Of a stretch of 64,000 nt of DNA, positions 56,081 through 64,000 are shown in pieces. The notes under the pieces were generated by a model that searched no databases, had not been told where the DNA came from, and was given only the letters and a program-made list of their open reading frames with translations. The translations under genes and the position numbers were made by a program. Location: positions 35,305 through 99,304 of the forward strand of contig NZ_JMTB01000081.1 of assembly GCF_000734965.1 (NCBI RefSeq), read 5' to 3'. Source of the DNA: Trabulsiella guamensis ATCC 49490 (GTDB taxonomy: Bacteria; Pseudomonadota; Gammaproteobacteria; Enterobacterales; Enterobacteriaceae). Position 1 is the first letter of the stretch; each line of letters starts with the position of its first letter.

Positions 56081-56869
56081 GTGGCCGTTCATCTGCTCAT
56101 TGTCGACGCGCTAAATCTGATTCGCCGCATTCACGCCGTCCAGGGGTCGCCCTGCGCGGATACCTGCCTGCACGCGCTGGAACAGCTGCTGGTTCACAGC
56201 CAGCCGACGCACGCGGTCGCCGTGTTTGATGACGACGCGCGCAGCCACGGCTGGCGACACCAGTTATTGCCGGATTACAAAGCCGGACGCCCGCCAATGC
56301 CGGACGATCTGCATGCCGAAATGCCTGCGCTGCGGGCGGCGTTTGAAGGGCGCGGCATACGTTGCTGGGAGTCTGCCGGTAATGAAGCTGACGATCTGGC
56401 GGCCACGCTGGCGGTAAAAGTGGCGCAGGCCGGGCACCAGGCCACGATTGTTTCGACCGATAAAGGCTATTGTCAGTTGCTCTCCCCGACCATTCGCATT
56501 CGCGACTATTTTCAAAAGCGCTGGCTCGATGCGCCGTTTATTGCCAGCGAATTTGGCGTCACGCCGCAGCAGTTGCCGGATTACTGGGGGCTCGCGGGGA
56601 TCAGCAGTTCGAAAGTGCCGGGCGTGGCAGGGATTGGCCCGAAGAGCGCCACGCAGTTGTTAACGGAGTTCGAAAATCTGGAGGGAATTTACGCCCGCCT
56701 GAATGAGGTACCGGAGAAATGGCGCAAAAAACTGGAAGCGCATAAAGCGATGGCGTTTACCTGTCGCCAGGTCGCTCAGCTGCAAACAGACTTACAGCTG
56801 GACGGGAATTTGCAGCAGTTACGTGTAGGCCCGGTAAGCGTAGCACCACCGGGCAATCATACCGACTAG
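56081..56869 (+). CDS. xni: Flap endonuclease Xni (ExoIX), with altered C-terminus
   Basis: 5'-nuclease domain protein related to the PolI 5'-nuclease (262 aa), starting at GTG after AAGGAGG. Motifs: [48 protein letters not shown] and the helix-hairpin-helix [16 protein letters not shown]. The aligned E. coli protein (251 aa) ends shortly after NLQQLR. Here the last ~13 residues ([14 protein letters not shown]) are encoded by a REP-like palindrome. The stop overlaps the convergent rlmM stop by four bases. Confidence 0.93.
   Translation: MAVHLLIVDALNLIRRIHAVQGSPCADTCLHALEQLLVHSQPTHAVAVFDDDARSHGWRHQLLPDYKAGRPPMPDDLHAEMPALRAAFEGRGIRCWESAGNEADDLAATLAVKVAQAGHQATIVSTDKGYCQLLSPTIRIRDYFQKRWLDAPFIASEFGVTPQQLPDYWGLAGISSSKVPGVAGIGPKSATQLLTEFENLEGIYARLNEVPEKWRKKLEAHKAMAFTCRQVAQLQTDLQLDGNLQQLRVGPVSVAPPGNHTD
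56823..56858. repeat. REP-like palindrome inside the 3' end of xni
   Basis: GTAGGCCCGGTAAGCGTAGC followed by ACCACCGGGCAATC has perfect 7-bp arms GCCCGGT (56829-56835) and ACCGGGC (56848-56854). Its layout (TAGGCC-GGTAAGCG-TAGC-CCACCGGGC) is that of enterobacterial repetitive extragenic palindromes, as I recall them. It is translated in frame as the xni C-terminus. Confidence 0.75.
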
Positions 56870-57966
56870 CGTTCGTCGCGACGCCCGCCAACGGCGGCCC
56901 AGATACGGCGAATATGCACCGTCACCTCTTCGCGATCATGATACAACTGACGGGCCTGAATCTGCGCATTAATGCCATGCTCGTTCAGTTGCTCCTGAAT
57001 ATATGCCAGATTCTGCGACACCTCTTCATAGCGCTTTTTCATCGGCAGCTTGAGGTTGAAAATGGTTTCGCGACACCAGCCGTTCACCAGCCACTGCGCC
57101 ATCAGCGCCGCCACTTTCGCTGGCTTCTCCACCATATCGCAAACCATCCATGAGATGTTGTTGCGGTTAGGACGATAGCGGAAACCATCTTCACGCAGCC
57201 AGGTGACCTGCCCGGTGTCCATCAGACTTTGCGCCATCGGGCCGTTATCTACCGAATAAACCCACATGTTGCGTTTCACCAGCTGATACGTCCAGCCGCC
57301 TGGACAGGCTCCGAGATCGACCGCGTACATACCGTTAGCCAGACGCTCATCCCATTCGTCAGCCGGAATAAACACATGCAGCGCTTCTTCCAGTTTCAGC
57401 GTGGAGCGGCTCGGCGCATCGGCAGGGAATTTCAGGCGCGGAATACCCATATAGAACGGAGAATTGTTGTTCGGGTACGAATACCCGACGTAACAACAAC
57501 CTGGCGCAATGAAAAAAACATGCACCACCGGGCGTTTCGGTGTTTCATAGTGAGTGAGAATTTTTGCGTCGCGCAACGCTGCGCGCAGCGGCACAGTGAA
57601 TTTGCGGCAAAACTTCATCAGCTCTTTGCTTTCGTTGGTATCAGCCACTTCAACGCGCAGGTCGCCACCTTTTTCCACCACACCCTGCAACATGCCGACG
57701 ATCGGCGTGATGCGATCTTCCGGGGGAAGATTCTGCAACAGCTCGCCCACCACCAACATCTGACGGGCAAAGATCAACGAGCTGTAAGGCAGTTCACGAG
57801 CCAGTTTATCCGCCTCTTTCGGCTGATAGCACTCAAAAACGACATAACCCGCATTCTCTTTTACGCGGGCAAACCCATATACCTCAAGGCGCGCGGCCTT
57901 GTCGGTAATTTCTGCAGCACACTCTTTCTCAAAGCCCGGGCGGCAATAGAGAACAACCTTATTCAT
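56866..57966 (-). CDS. rlmM: 23S rRNA (cytidine(2498)-2'-O)-methyltransferase RlmM
   Basis: SAM-dependent ribose methylase (366 aa). An N-terminal THUMP-like region precedes the Rossmann domain with SAM motif [19 protein letters not shown]. The catalytic set includes the Lys in [14 protein letters not shown]. The C-terminus [17 protein letters not shown] matches E. coli. Overlaps the ygdD stop by 8 bases at its start. Confidence 0.97.
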   Translation of the reverse strand: MNKVVLYCRPGFEKECAAEITDKAARLEVYGFARVKENAGYVVFECYQPKEADKLARELPYSSLIFARQMLVVGELLQNLPPEDRITPIVGMLQGVVEKGGDLRVEVADTNESKELMKFCRKFTVPLRAALRDAKILTHYETPKRPVVHVFFIAPGCCYVGYSYPNNNSPFYMGIPRLKFPADAPSRSTLKLEEALHVFIPADEWDERLANGMYAVDLGACPGGWTYQLVKRNMWVYSVDNGPMAQSLMDTGQVTWLREDGFRYRPNRNNISWMVCDMVEKPAKVAALMAQWLVNGWCRETIFNLKLPMKKRYEEVSQNLAYIQEQLNEHGINAQIQARQLYHDREEVTVHIRRIWAAVGGRRDER

Positions 57967-58354
57967 GAACGACGCCCTTACGCTTCAGACGAATTGCACC
58001 AATTAACATTAATACCCAGCCTGCGAGGAAGCTGACGCCCCCCACCGGCGTAACGAACGCCCACAGACGAAGGTGAGAGAGGGCGAGGCAGTATAAACTG
58101 CCGCTGAACAGCACGGTTCCCAGCGCCAGAAAAACGCTGCTCCAGTAGAACCAGATGCTGATGCGACGCTGCATGGCGACCGAGAGCCCGAAAATCGCCA
58201 GCGTGTGGAATGCCTGATATTCAAGGCCGGTCTGGATCCACCCCATTTCCACAACACCCAAAGATTTACTTAACACGTGCGCGCCAAACGCACCCAACGC
58301 CACAAAAATAAAACCGCTAATGGCGGCAAAAATCAGCATAAAACGACTTGTCAT
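57959..58354 (-). CDS. ygdD: DUF423 inner membrane protein YgdD
   Basis: Function unknown. 131 aa, four predicted membrane helices (about 5-27, 43-61, 67-89 and 97-120) and the family motif [10 protein letters not shown]. Encoded between gcvA and rlmM as in E. coli. Confidence 0.93.
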   Translation of the reverse strand: MTSRFMLIFAAISGFIFVALGAFGAHVLSKSLGVVEMGWIQTGLEYQAFHTLAIFGLSVAMQRRISIWFYWSSVFLALGTVLFSGSLYCLALSHLRLWAFVTPVGGVSFLAGWVLMLIGAIRLKRKGVVHE

Positions 58355-58425
58355 GTTCCTACCCTAAACTGATTTACACTTCATCATGCGAGCGGCCCCC
58401 CATTGCCGCCTGCATGATCGTGTGT

Positions 58426-59340
58426 TTATTGTTCATAACGAAAGCGGAATTTCTCTTGTTCACTTGCAGCTTTCGCCAGAATCCATTGCCGGAAGGCGGC
58501 TATTTTACCCAGTTCCGCCTGACTGTCATGGCAAACCAGATAAAAAGCGTTTTTACTGACCAGCACATCATTAAACGGGCAGACCAGACGGCCTGCTTCA
58601 ATTTCAGACTGCGCCATCACATTGTTGGCGAGTGCGATACCCTGTCCATGGATTGCCGCCTGCAGCACCATCGCGCTGTGGCTAAAAATCGGTCCCTGTT
58701 GAACGTTAAGATTGAGGCCCAACTGACGCGTGTACGTCTGCCAGTCACGGCGCGATGCATCGTGTAATAGTGTATGTTGCGCCAGATCGGCAGGGGTTTT
58801 CAATGGCTTCTCGCCAGTGAGCAGGAGCGGTGAGCAAACAGGAATCAGATATTCTGCGTACAGCTTCTCCACACGCAACCCCGGCCAGTTACCGCGCCCG
58901 TAGAAAATCGCCACATCGACATCATCTGCCAGTTTATCTTCCTGGCGGTCCACTGCCTGGATCCTGACATCAATTCCCGGATAAGCTGAGTTAAAGCTGG
59001 AGAGTCTCGGTACCATCCACTGAATGGCAAAGCTGGGCAATAAACTGACGGTCAGCGCCCCTTTCGCACTTCGCGCCTGCAGTTTACGCGTCGCTTCGGT
59101 TAATTGCGAAAAGATCTCTTTGATGTCCTGAAAATAGCTCTGGCCTTCTTCGGTCAGAAGAAGAGAACGATTGCGTCGGCGGAAGAGCTTCAGCCCCAGA
59201 AAATCCTCCAGAGACTTGATTTGATGGCTGACTGCGGCCTGCGTCACAAAAAGCTCATCGGCAGCGCGAGTGAAGCTTAAGTGCCGTGCTGCTGCATCAA
59301 AAACACGTAATGCATTCAGAGGTGGTAATCGCTTTGACAT
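58426..59340 (-). CDS. gcvA: Glycine cleavage system transcriptional regulator GcvA
   Basis: LysR-type regulator (304 aa) of gcvTHP and of the divergent sRNA gcvB. N-terminal winged HTH (NALRVFDAAARHLSFTRAADELFVTQAAVSHQIKSLED) and a substrate-binding co-inducer domain for glycine/purine signals. E. coli sequence matched along the whole length, with one residue fewer near position 218. Confidence 0.97.
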   Translation of the reverse strand: MSKRLPPLNALRVFDAAARHLSFTRAADELFVTQAAVSHQIKSLEDFLGLKLFRRRNRSLLLTEEGQSYFQDIKEIFSQLTEATRKLQARSAKGALTVSLLPSFAIQWMVPRLSSFNSAYPGIDVRIQAVDRQEDKLADDVDVAIFYGRGNWPGLRVEKLYAEYLIPVCSPLLLTGEKPLKTPADLAQHTLLHDASRRDWQTYTRQLGLNLNVQQGPIFSHSAMVLQAAIHGQGIALANNVMAQSEIEAGRLVCPFNDVLVSKNAFYLVCHDSQAELGKIAAFRQWILAKAASEQEKFRFRYEQ

Positions 59341-59468
59341 GGTTCTCTGGCTTAGATGTTAACTCGATTTAACAAACAGGAAACAACGTTTAACCTATTA
59401 GTTTTTTTTATCTGAGCCATTATAATTTGTCCGTTGAGGAACTACCAGCAAATACCTATAGTGGCGGC

Positions 59469-59673
59469 ACTTCCTGAGCCGGAACGAAGAGCTTTTTTCG
59501 GAATGCGTGTTCTGATGAGCTTTTGGCTTACGGTTGTGATGTTGTGTTGTTGTGTTTGCAATTGGTCTGCGATTCAGACCACGGTAGGAAAGCTACCCTT
59601 TTCACTTCCTGTACATTTACCCTGTCTGTCCATAGTGATTAATGTAGCACCGCAAACTGCGGTGCTTTTTTTT
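59469..59673 (+). ncRNA. gcvB: GcvB small RNA
   Basis: Hfq-dependent sRNA (about 205 nt) that represses many amino-acid and peptide transporter mRNAs. Starts ACTTCCTGAGCCGGAACG. The G/U-rich seed region R1 (GGTTGTGATGTTGTGTTG...) is at about 59533-59555. The conserved CACTTCCTGTACATTTACCC follows. It ends in a strong terminator AGCACCGC/GCGGTGCT plus eight T. Divergent from gcvA, which activates it. Overlapping plus-strand ORFs are not genes. Confidence 0.96.
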
Positions 59674-59687
59674 CGCTACTTCAACCG

Positions 59688-59915
59688 TTATTTCTCAAGC
59701 GCGACCATCTCTTTCACGTCACTACGGTTGATCTGCTGTTTGTTGCCGTTAGCATCTTTATACGAAATCATGCCCGTCTCATCATCGGTTTTCGGTTTAC
59801 CGTCAGAGACGATGGCCCGTCCATCCGTTGTGTGCATTACGTAGTTCGGACCGGAGCAGGCGCTCAGGGCAAAAGTCAGCATACAGGCAGAGATAATGGC
59901 AGTAGTCTTGTTCAT
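59688..59915 (-). CDS. ygdI: Small lipoprotein YgdI
   Basis: 75-aa lipoprotein of the YgdI/YgdR family (DUF903). Signal peptide with lipobox LSAC (Cys20), followed by the short beta-barrel fold domain (YVMHTTDGRAIVSDGKPKTDDETGMISYKDANGNKQQI). Function unknown. It has a strong AGAAGGAGA ribosome site and a TATAGCATAAAT -10-like element just upstream. Confidence 0.94.
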   Translation of the reverse strand: MNKTTAIISACMLTFALSACSGPNYVMHTTDGRAIVSDGKPKTDDETGMISYKDANGNKQQINRSDVKEMVALEK

Positions 59916-59935
59916 GTTCTTCTCCTTCTGGCTAT

Positions 59936-59998
59936 TTATGCTATAGAAAGCGACTTTCCTGACAGGCTAAAACATTCGCCTAACACTCTATAGCATAA
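59936..59998. repeat. 11-bp inverted repeat between ygdI and csdA
   Basis: TTATGCTATAG (59936-59946) and CTATAGCATAA (59988-59998) are perfect inverse copies 41 bases apart. The left copy overlaps the likely ygdI -10 box on the minus strand. The pair could be mirrored promoter elements or an operator for a looping regulator. Confidence 0.6.
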
Positions 59999-60108
59999 CG
60001 TACTATTTTTACCCTGCCAGAATTACCGGACTATTCCGAGGGACATTTGCTCCCCTTGCCCTTGCGGGCAAATTGCGCGACGATCTATGGATCGTAACGA
60101 GGAATTCC

Positions 60109-61317
60109 ATGAACGCATTTAATCCCGCGCAATTTCGCGCCCGTTTCCCCGCACTAAGTGATGCCGGTGTCTATCTCGACAGCGCCGCCACCGCGCTGAA
60201 ACCACAGGCCGTGATTGACGCGACGACACAATTTTACAGCCTGAGCGCTGGCAATGTGCATCGCAGCCAGTTTGCCGAAGCGCAACGCCTGACGGCACGC
60301 TATGAAGCGGCCCGCGAACGGGTCGCCGAATGGCTTAACGCGCCGGACAGCAAAAACATCATCTGGACGCGTGGCACCACCGAAGCCATCAATATGGTGG
60401 CCCAAAGTTATGCGCGACCGCGTCTGCAGCCGGGCGATGAAATTATCGTCAGTGAAGCCGAACATCATGCCAATTTTGTGCCGTGGCTGATGGTGGCGGA
60501 GCAGACCGGCGCCCGCATCGTCAAACTGCCGCTGGGCAGCGATAACCTGCCGGATGTTGTCCGTTTGCCCGCGCTGATTACTCCACGCAGCCGTATTCTG
60601 GCACTGGGGCAAATGTCGAATGTCACAGGCGGCTGCCCCGATCTCGCGCAGGCCATTCGCCACGCGCATGCCGCAGGAATGGTGGTGATGGTGGACGGCG
60701 CCCAGGGCGCGGTGCATTTCCCGGCGGATGTGCAGAAACTGGATATCGATTTCTATGCCTTTTCCGGGCACAAACTGTATGGCCCGACTGGCATCGGCGT
60801 GCTGTACGGTAAAAGCGAACTGCTGGAAGGCATGTCGCCGTGGCTTGGCGGCGGCAAGATGATCACCGAAGTGACCTTCGACGGTTTCAAAACTCAGGCG
60901 CTGCCTTACCGGCTTGAAGCAGGCACGCCGAACGTCGCCGGGGTGATTGGCCTCAGCGCCGCGCTGGAATGGCTGGCGGAAGTGGATCTGGCGCAGGCCG
61001 AAAGCTGGAGCCGTGGGCTGGCGACGCTTGCGGAAGCGGAACTGGCAAAACGCCCCGGTTTCCGCTCATTTCGTTGTCAGGATTCCAGCCTGCTGGCGTT
61101 TGATTTCGATGGTGTACATCACAGCGACATGGTCACCCTGCTCGCCGAATACGGCATTGCGTTGCGGGCCGGGCAGCACTGTGCGCAACCGCTGCTGGCA
61201 GCACTCGGCGTCAGCGGTACGCTACGCGCGTCATTCGCGCCCTATAATACACAGGATGATGTCTATGCGCTGGTCGCCGCCGTTGACCGCGCCCTTGAAC
61301 TACTGGTGGATGAATGA
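60109..61317 (+). CDS. csdA: Cysteine desulfurase CsdA
   Basis: PLP enzyme (402 aa from [13 protein letters not shown]) of the CSD sulfur-transfer system. The PLP Lys is in [15 protein letters not shown] (about 222) and the catalytic Cys in [12 protein letters not shown] (about 360). It hands sulfane sulfur to CsdE. The start at 60109 has an AACGAGG ribosome site; 12 upstream codons were rejected. Overlaps csdE by 4 bases. Confidence 0.97.
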   Translation: MNAFNPAQFRARFPALSDAGVYLDSAATALKPQAVIDATTQFYSLSAGNVHRSQFAEAQRLTARYEAARERVAEWLNAPDSKNIIWTRGTTEAINMVAQSYARPRLQPGDEIIVSEAEHHANFVPWLMVAEQTGARIVKLPLGSDNLPDVVRLPALITPRSRILALGQMSNVTGGCPDLAQAIRHAHAAGMVVMVDGAQGAVHFPADVQKLDIDFYAFSGHKLYGPTGIGVLYGKSELLEGMSPWLGGGKMITEVTFDGFKTQALPYRLEAGTPNVAGVIGLSAALEWLAEVDLAQAESWSRGLATLAEAELAKRPGFRSFRCQDSSLLAFDFDGVHHSDMVTLLAEYGIALRAGQHCAQPLLAALGVSGTLRASFAPYNTQDDVYALVAAVDRALELLVDE

Positions 61318-61763
61318 CAAACCCGCTCTACGCCGGACACCCGTTCGGCACAACCGTCACCGTAACGTCATTGCAGCAGCTTTTCACGCCATTACAGGCG
61401 TGGGAGGACAAGTATCGCCAGTTGATTTTGCTGGGCAAGCAACTGCCGGCTCTTTCGGATGAACTGAAAGCGCAGGCGAAGGAGATCGCCGGTTGTGAAA
61501 ACCGCGTCTGGCTGGGCACCGTAGTGACGAACGACGGCAAACTGCATTTCTTTGGCGACAGCGAAGGGAGAATCGTCCGTGGTCTGTTGGCGGTATTGCT
61601 GACGGCGGTGGAAGGCAAAAGCGCGGCGGCGTTGCTGGCGCAGGATCCACTCACACTGTTCGACGAACTGGGGCTTCGCGCTCAGCTCAGCGCCTCACGC
61701 AGTCAGGGGCTGACTGCGCTGGGCGAGGCCGTGAGCACTGCTGCGCGTCAGCATCAGGCCTGA
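61314..61763 (+). CDS. csdE: Sulfur acceptor protein CsdE
   Basis: SufE-like sulfur acceptor (149 aa) that takes persulfide from CsdA. The acceptor Cys is in [12 protein letters not shown] (about 61). In E. coli CsdE also contacts TcdA (CsdL), whose gene is convergent and overlaps by 10 bases here. Confidence 0.97.
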   Translation: MTNPLYAGHPFGTTVTVTSLQQLFTPLQAWEDKYRQLILLGKQLPALSDELKAQAKEIAGCENRVWLGTVVTNDGKLHFFGDSEGRIVRGLLAVLLTAVEGKSAAALLAQDPLTLFDELGLRAQLSASRSQGLTALGEAVSTAARQHQA

Positions 61764-62560
61764 CGTGCCGCTTTTGCCATCATTTTTTTAAGGGCATGGG
61801 AGACCGCGACAAAACCAAAGGTGGCGGTCACCATCGTTGCCGCGCCAAAGCCTGAGGCGCAGTCCATCCGTTTTGGCCCTTCCGCCGTGCTTTTCATAGC
61901 GCAAACGCTACCATCAGCCTGCGGGTAAACCAGCGCTTCCGTTGAAAATACGCAGTCCACGCCCAGTTTGCCTTTGCTGTTTTTCACCACGCCATACTCG
62001 CTTTTCAGCCGTTCACGCAGCTTAGCCGCCAGCGGATCCTGGATGGTTTTCGCCAGGTCAGCGACCTGAATCTGCGTCGGGTCTGTTTGCCCGCCCGCCC
62101 CGCCAGTGGTAACCAGCGGCACTTTATAGCGACGGCAATAGGCGATAAGCGCCGCTTTTGGCCGCACGCTGTCGATGGCATCGATAACATAGCTGTACCC
62201 GGCGCTCATGTACTGGGCCACGTTATCAGGGGTGACGAAATCGTCGATGACATTCACCCGGCATTCCGGGTTGATCTGGCGAATACGATCGGCCATCACC
62301 TCGGCTTTGGCGAGCCCCACGTTGCCGCCGAGCGCGTGGATCTGGCGATTGGTGTTGGTGACGCACACGTCATCCATATCAATCAACGTGATCGCACCGA
62401 TACCGGTACGCGCCAGCGCTTCCGCCGCCCAGGATCCGACACCGCCAATTCCCACCACGCAGACGTGCGCATCGGCAAACCACTGCAGTGCATTTTCACC
62501 GTACAAACGTGCCGTGCCGCCAAAGCGCTGGCGCCAGGCATCGCTGATTACCACAGACAT
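61754..62560 (-). CDS. tcdA: tRNA threonylcarbamoyladenosine dehydratase TcdA
   Basis: E1-like ATP-dependent dehydratase (268 aa; also csdL) converting t6A37 to cyclic ct6A37 in tRNAs. The nucleotide-binding [21 protein letters not shown] and [13 protein letters not shown] motifs mark the ThiF/MoeB family. A conserved Cys in [14 protein letters not shown] is the likely sulfur-system contact. Confidence 0.96.
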   Translation of the reverse strand: MSVVISDAWRQRFGGTARLYGENALQWFADAHVCVVGIGGVGSWAAEALARTGIGAITLIDMDDVCVTNTNRQIHALGGNVGLAKAEVMADRIRQINPECRVNVIDDFVTPDNVAQYMSAGYSYVIDAIDSVRPKAALIAYCRRYKVPLVTTGGAGGQTDPTQIQVADLAKTIQDPLAAKLRERLKSEYGVVKNSKGKLGVDCVFSTEALVYPQADGSVCAMKSTAEGPKRMDCASGFGAATMVTATFGFVAVSHALKKMMAKAARQA

Positions 62561-62570
62561 AAGACCTCAA

Positions 62571-63668
62571 TTAACCGCTAAAGACGTTGCCGGCTCCCGG
62601 GGCGTTTTTCAGCACCCAGACACGACCATAGTGATTGTACCACCCTGCGCGGTGTCCGGCATCCGGGCCAATGCCCTGGTAGATATCAAAGTGCTGGCCT
62701 TTAATCGCCCCGCCGACATCCAGCGCCACCATCAGGCGCAGCTCATACTGACCGTTGAATTTGCCGTTGTTGTCGAGCAGCGGCACTTCCGCCAGCAGCG
62801 TGGTTCCCGCCGGAATAATACTGCGGTCAGACGCCACCGACGCGCGACCGATTAGCGGGACAGCGCTGGCGCCTTTCACTGGCGCGAAGGATTGAGGTTT
62901 AAAGAAAACAAAGGAGGGATTCTGCTCCAGCAATTCGCGTACTTCCGCTTCGCTGTGTGTTTCCCCCCAGTGGCGGATGGCCTGCATCGACATATCTTCT
63001 TTCTTCACTTCGCCGCGATCAATAAGCACTTTACCGATACTGCGATACGACCAGCCGTTTTTCCCGGCATAGCTAAAGAAGTTGAGCGGCGAGCCGTCGC
63101 CAAAATCAATATAGCCGCTGCCCTGCACATCCATAATAAAGTTGTCCATCAGCGAGTTGCTGTAAGCGAGAACGTAGTTATCGCTCAGCGCGCCAGCATA
63201 AATTTCAGCGCGGGACGGCAGTCGGCCGCGCTTCGGCGGCATGCGGTAGATAGGGTATCTGAACTCCCCTTGCGGCGTGTGACGCGCCTGCACAACCGGT
63301 GTGTAGTAACCGGTGAACTGAACGTTACCGTAGTTATCGGCACCCTGCATCTGCCAGGCGTCAATACCGTACTGGCGCAGCGTGCGGGTATCGCCGCCGG
63401 AACGGAGCCATTGCTGTACGGCGTTATAGACGTTGCTTTGGCTGCCATAAAGACGTGGCGAGGCGTCACGTATCTGATTTACCTGCTCGGCAAAATCGCC
63501 AGCGTTGATTGGCGCACCAATCGCGTCAGGCTGGTTAACCAGTGAGAAAGGCTGTGTGAATTTGCCGTCACTGTACTGCTGACCACGGTCGGTCGGTTTA
63601 GAACTGCAGGCTGCCAGTAATGTCAGCAGCGTTCCCGTTACCAGATATTTTGCCCAACGTCCTTTCAT
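62571..63668 (-). CDS. mltA: Membrane-bound lytic murein transglycosylase A
   Basis: Outer-membrane lipoprotein (365 aa) cleaving murein glycan strands. The lipobox is LLAACSS (Cys20). The MltA barrel and C-terminal 3D domain (AGTTLLAEVPLLDNNGKFNGQYELRLMVALDVGGAIKGQHFDIYQG) carry the catalytic Asp in VALDVGGAIKG. Normal length. Confidence 0.96.
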   Translation of the reverse strand: MKGRWAKYLVTGTLLTLLAACSSKPTDRGQQYSDGKFTQPFSLVNQPDAIGAPINAGDFAEQVNQIRDASPRLYGSQSNVYNAVQQWLRSGGDTRTLRQYGIDAWQMQGADNYGNVQFTGYYTPVVQARHTPQGEFRYPIYRMPPKRGRLPSRAEIYAGALSDNYVLAYSNSLMDNFIMDVQGSGYIDFGDGSPLNFFSYAGKNGWSYRSIGKVLIDRGEVKKEDMSMQAIRHWGETHSEAEVRELLEQNPSFVFFKPQSFAPVKGASAVPLIGRASVASDRSIIPAGTTLLAEVPLLDNNGKFNGQYELRLMVALDVGGAIKGQHFDIYQGIGPDAGHRAGWYNHYGRVWVLKNAPGAGNVFSG

Positions 63669-63834
63669 GATGTCTCATCTTTTACTTAAGCCGAATCCGT
63701 GATGAAGATAACAAACCGTCAGGGGTAAAGAAATGCGCTGGCGTAGTCAAAACGGAATTCCGCACACAAAACAGACAATCTGACAGGTTTTTGCGCAATT
63801 ACCTGCAAACTTAACCGTTTAGTTAAAAAAAAGG

Positions 63835-63862
63835 TTGCAACAGAAAGTCAGCAGAGTATAGT
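63835..63862 (+). promoter_or_regulatory. Promoter of the initiator tRNA gene
   Basis: TTGCAA (-35) and TATAGT (-10) with 16 bases between them, followed by a GC-rich discriminator GCGCATCC, typical of stable-RNA promoters. The tRNA begins 14 bases past the -10. Confidence 0.85.
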
Positions 63863-63875
63863 GCGCATCCACGGA

Positions 63876-63952
<77 letters not shown>

Positions 63953-64000
63953 ATTAAAATGTGAAGAAAAGTTTATACGAAGTCAGTATAAAGACGGACG

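Noticed and set aside
59434..59844. 136-codon plus-strand ORF
   Set aside because: Covers the gcvB sRNA and antisense of ygdI; Cys/Leu-rich translation with no ribosome site.

Overview
This window is chromosomal DNA from a member of the Enterobacteriaceae. Nearly every protein matches a familiar Escherichia/Salmonella/Citrobacter-type protein over its full length. The gene order follows the E. coli K-12 chromosome from the formate hydrogenlyase/hyp region through mutS-rpoS, cys, eno-pyrG, relA-barA, csrB and sdaCB to gcvA-mltA and the metZ initiator tRNA. A glycerate kinase beside gudD and the absence of several E. coli insertions suggest a Citrobacter-, Enterobacter- or Salmonella-like genome rather than E. 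coli. The species cannot be fixed from the sequence alone.

Layout. (1) 1-7550: start of a hydrogenase-4-type operon (hyfA, hyfB partial) divergent from hypABCDE-fhlA, with two sigma-54 promoter sequences between them. E. coli has the hydrogenase-3 operon (hycA...) at this place. (2) 7560-9027: ygbA, a secreted NlpC/P60 hydrolase and a short SymE-like protein; the hydrolase region looks AT-rich. (3) 9155-18481: mutS, then convergent rpoS-nlpD-pcm-surE-truD-ispF-ispD-ftsB-ygbE. (4) 18533-27064: sulfate assimilation (cysDNC and cysJIH) around iap, with no CRISPR-Cas between iap and cysH. (5) 27371-30212: queD, queE, a nanE-like epimerase and a divergent RpiR-type regulator. (6) 30270-39259: eno, pyrG, mazG, a two-gene low-GC insertion where E. 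coli has mazEF, then relA and rlmD. (7) 39316-49241: barA, the D-glucarate cluster gudP-gudX-gudD-garK, then yqcA-truC-yqcC. (8) 49297-56869: csrB sRNA, syd, queF, ppnN, sdaC-sdaB and xni. (9) 56866-63952: rlmM, ygdD, gcvA, gcvB sRNA, ygdI, csdA-csdE, tcdA, mltA and tRNA-fMet.

Linked systems: FhlA with the sigma-54 promoters and Hyp maturases serves the hydrogenase. The BarA kinase and its downstream sRNA csrB lie 7 kb apart, and csrB carries a UvrY-type palindrome upstream. gudP, gudD and garK take D-glucarate from import toward 2-phosphoglycerate, although the intermediate aldolase and reductase are not in the window. CysDNC and CysJIH together reduce sulfate to sulfide. QueD, QueE and QueF are three queuosine steps.

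The parts most likely to repay attention are the hyf-for-hyc replacement without hycA, the unrecognised two-gene cassette between mazG and relA, the NlpC/P60 plus SymE-like island, the orphan nanE/rpiR pair, and an xni gene whose 3' end runs through a REP-like palindrome where E. coli has the fuc operon.
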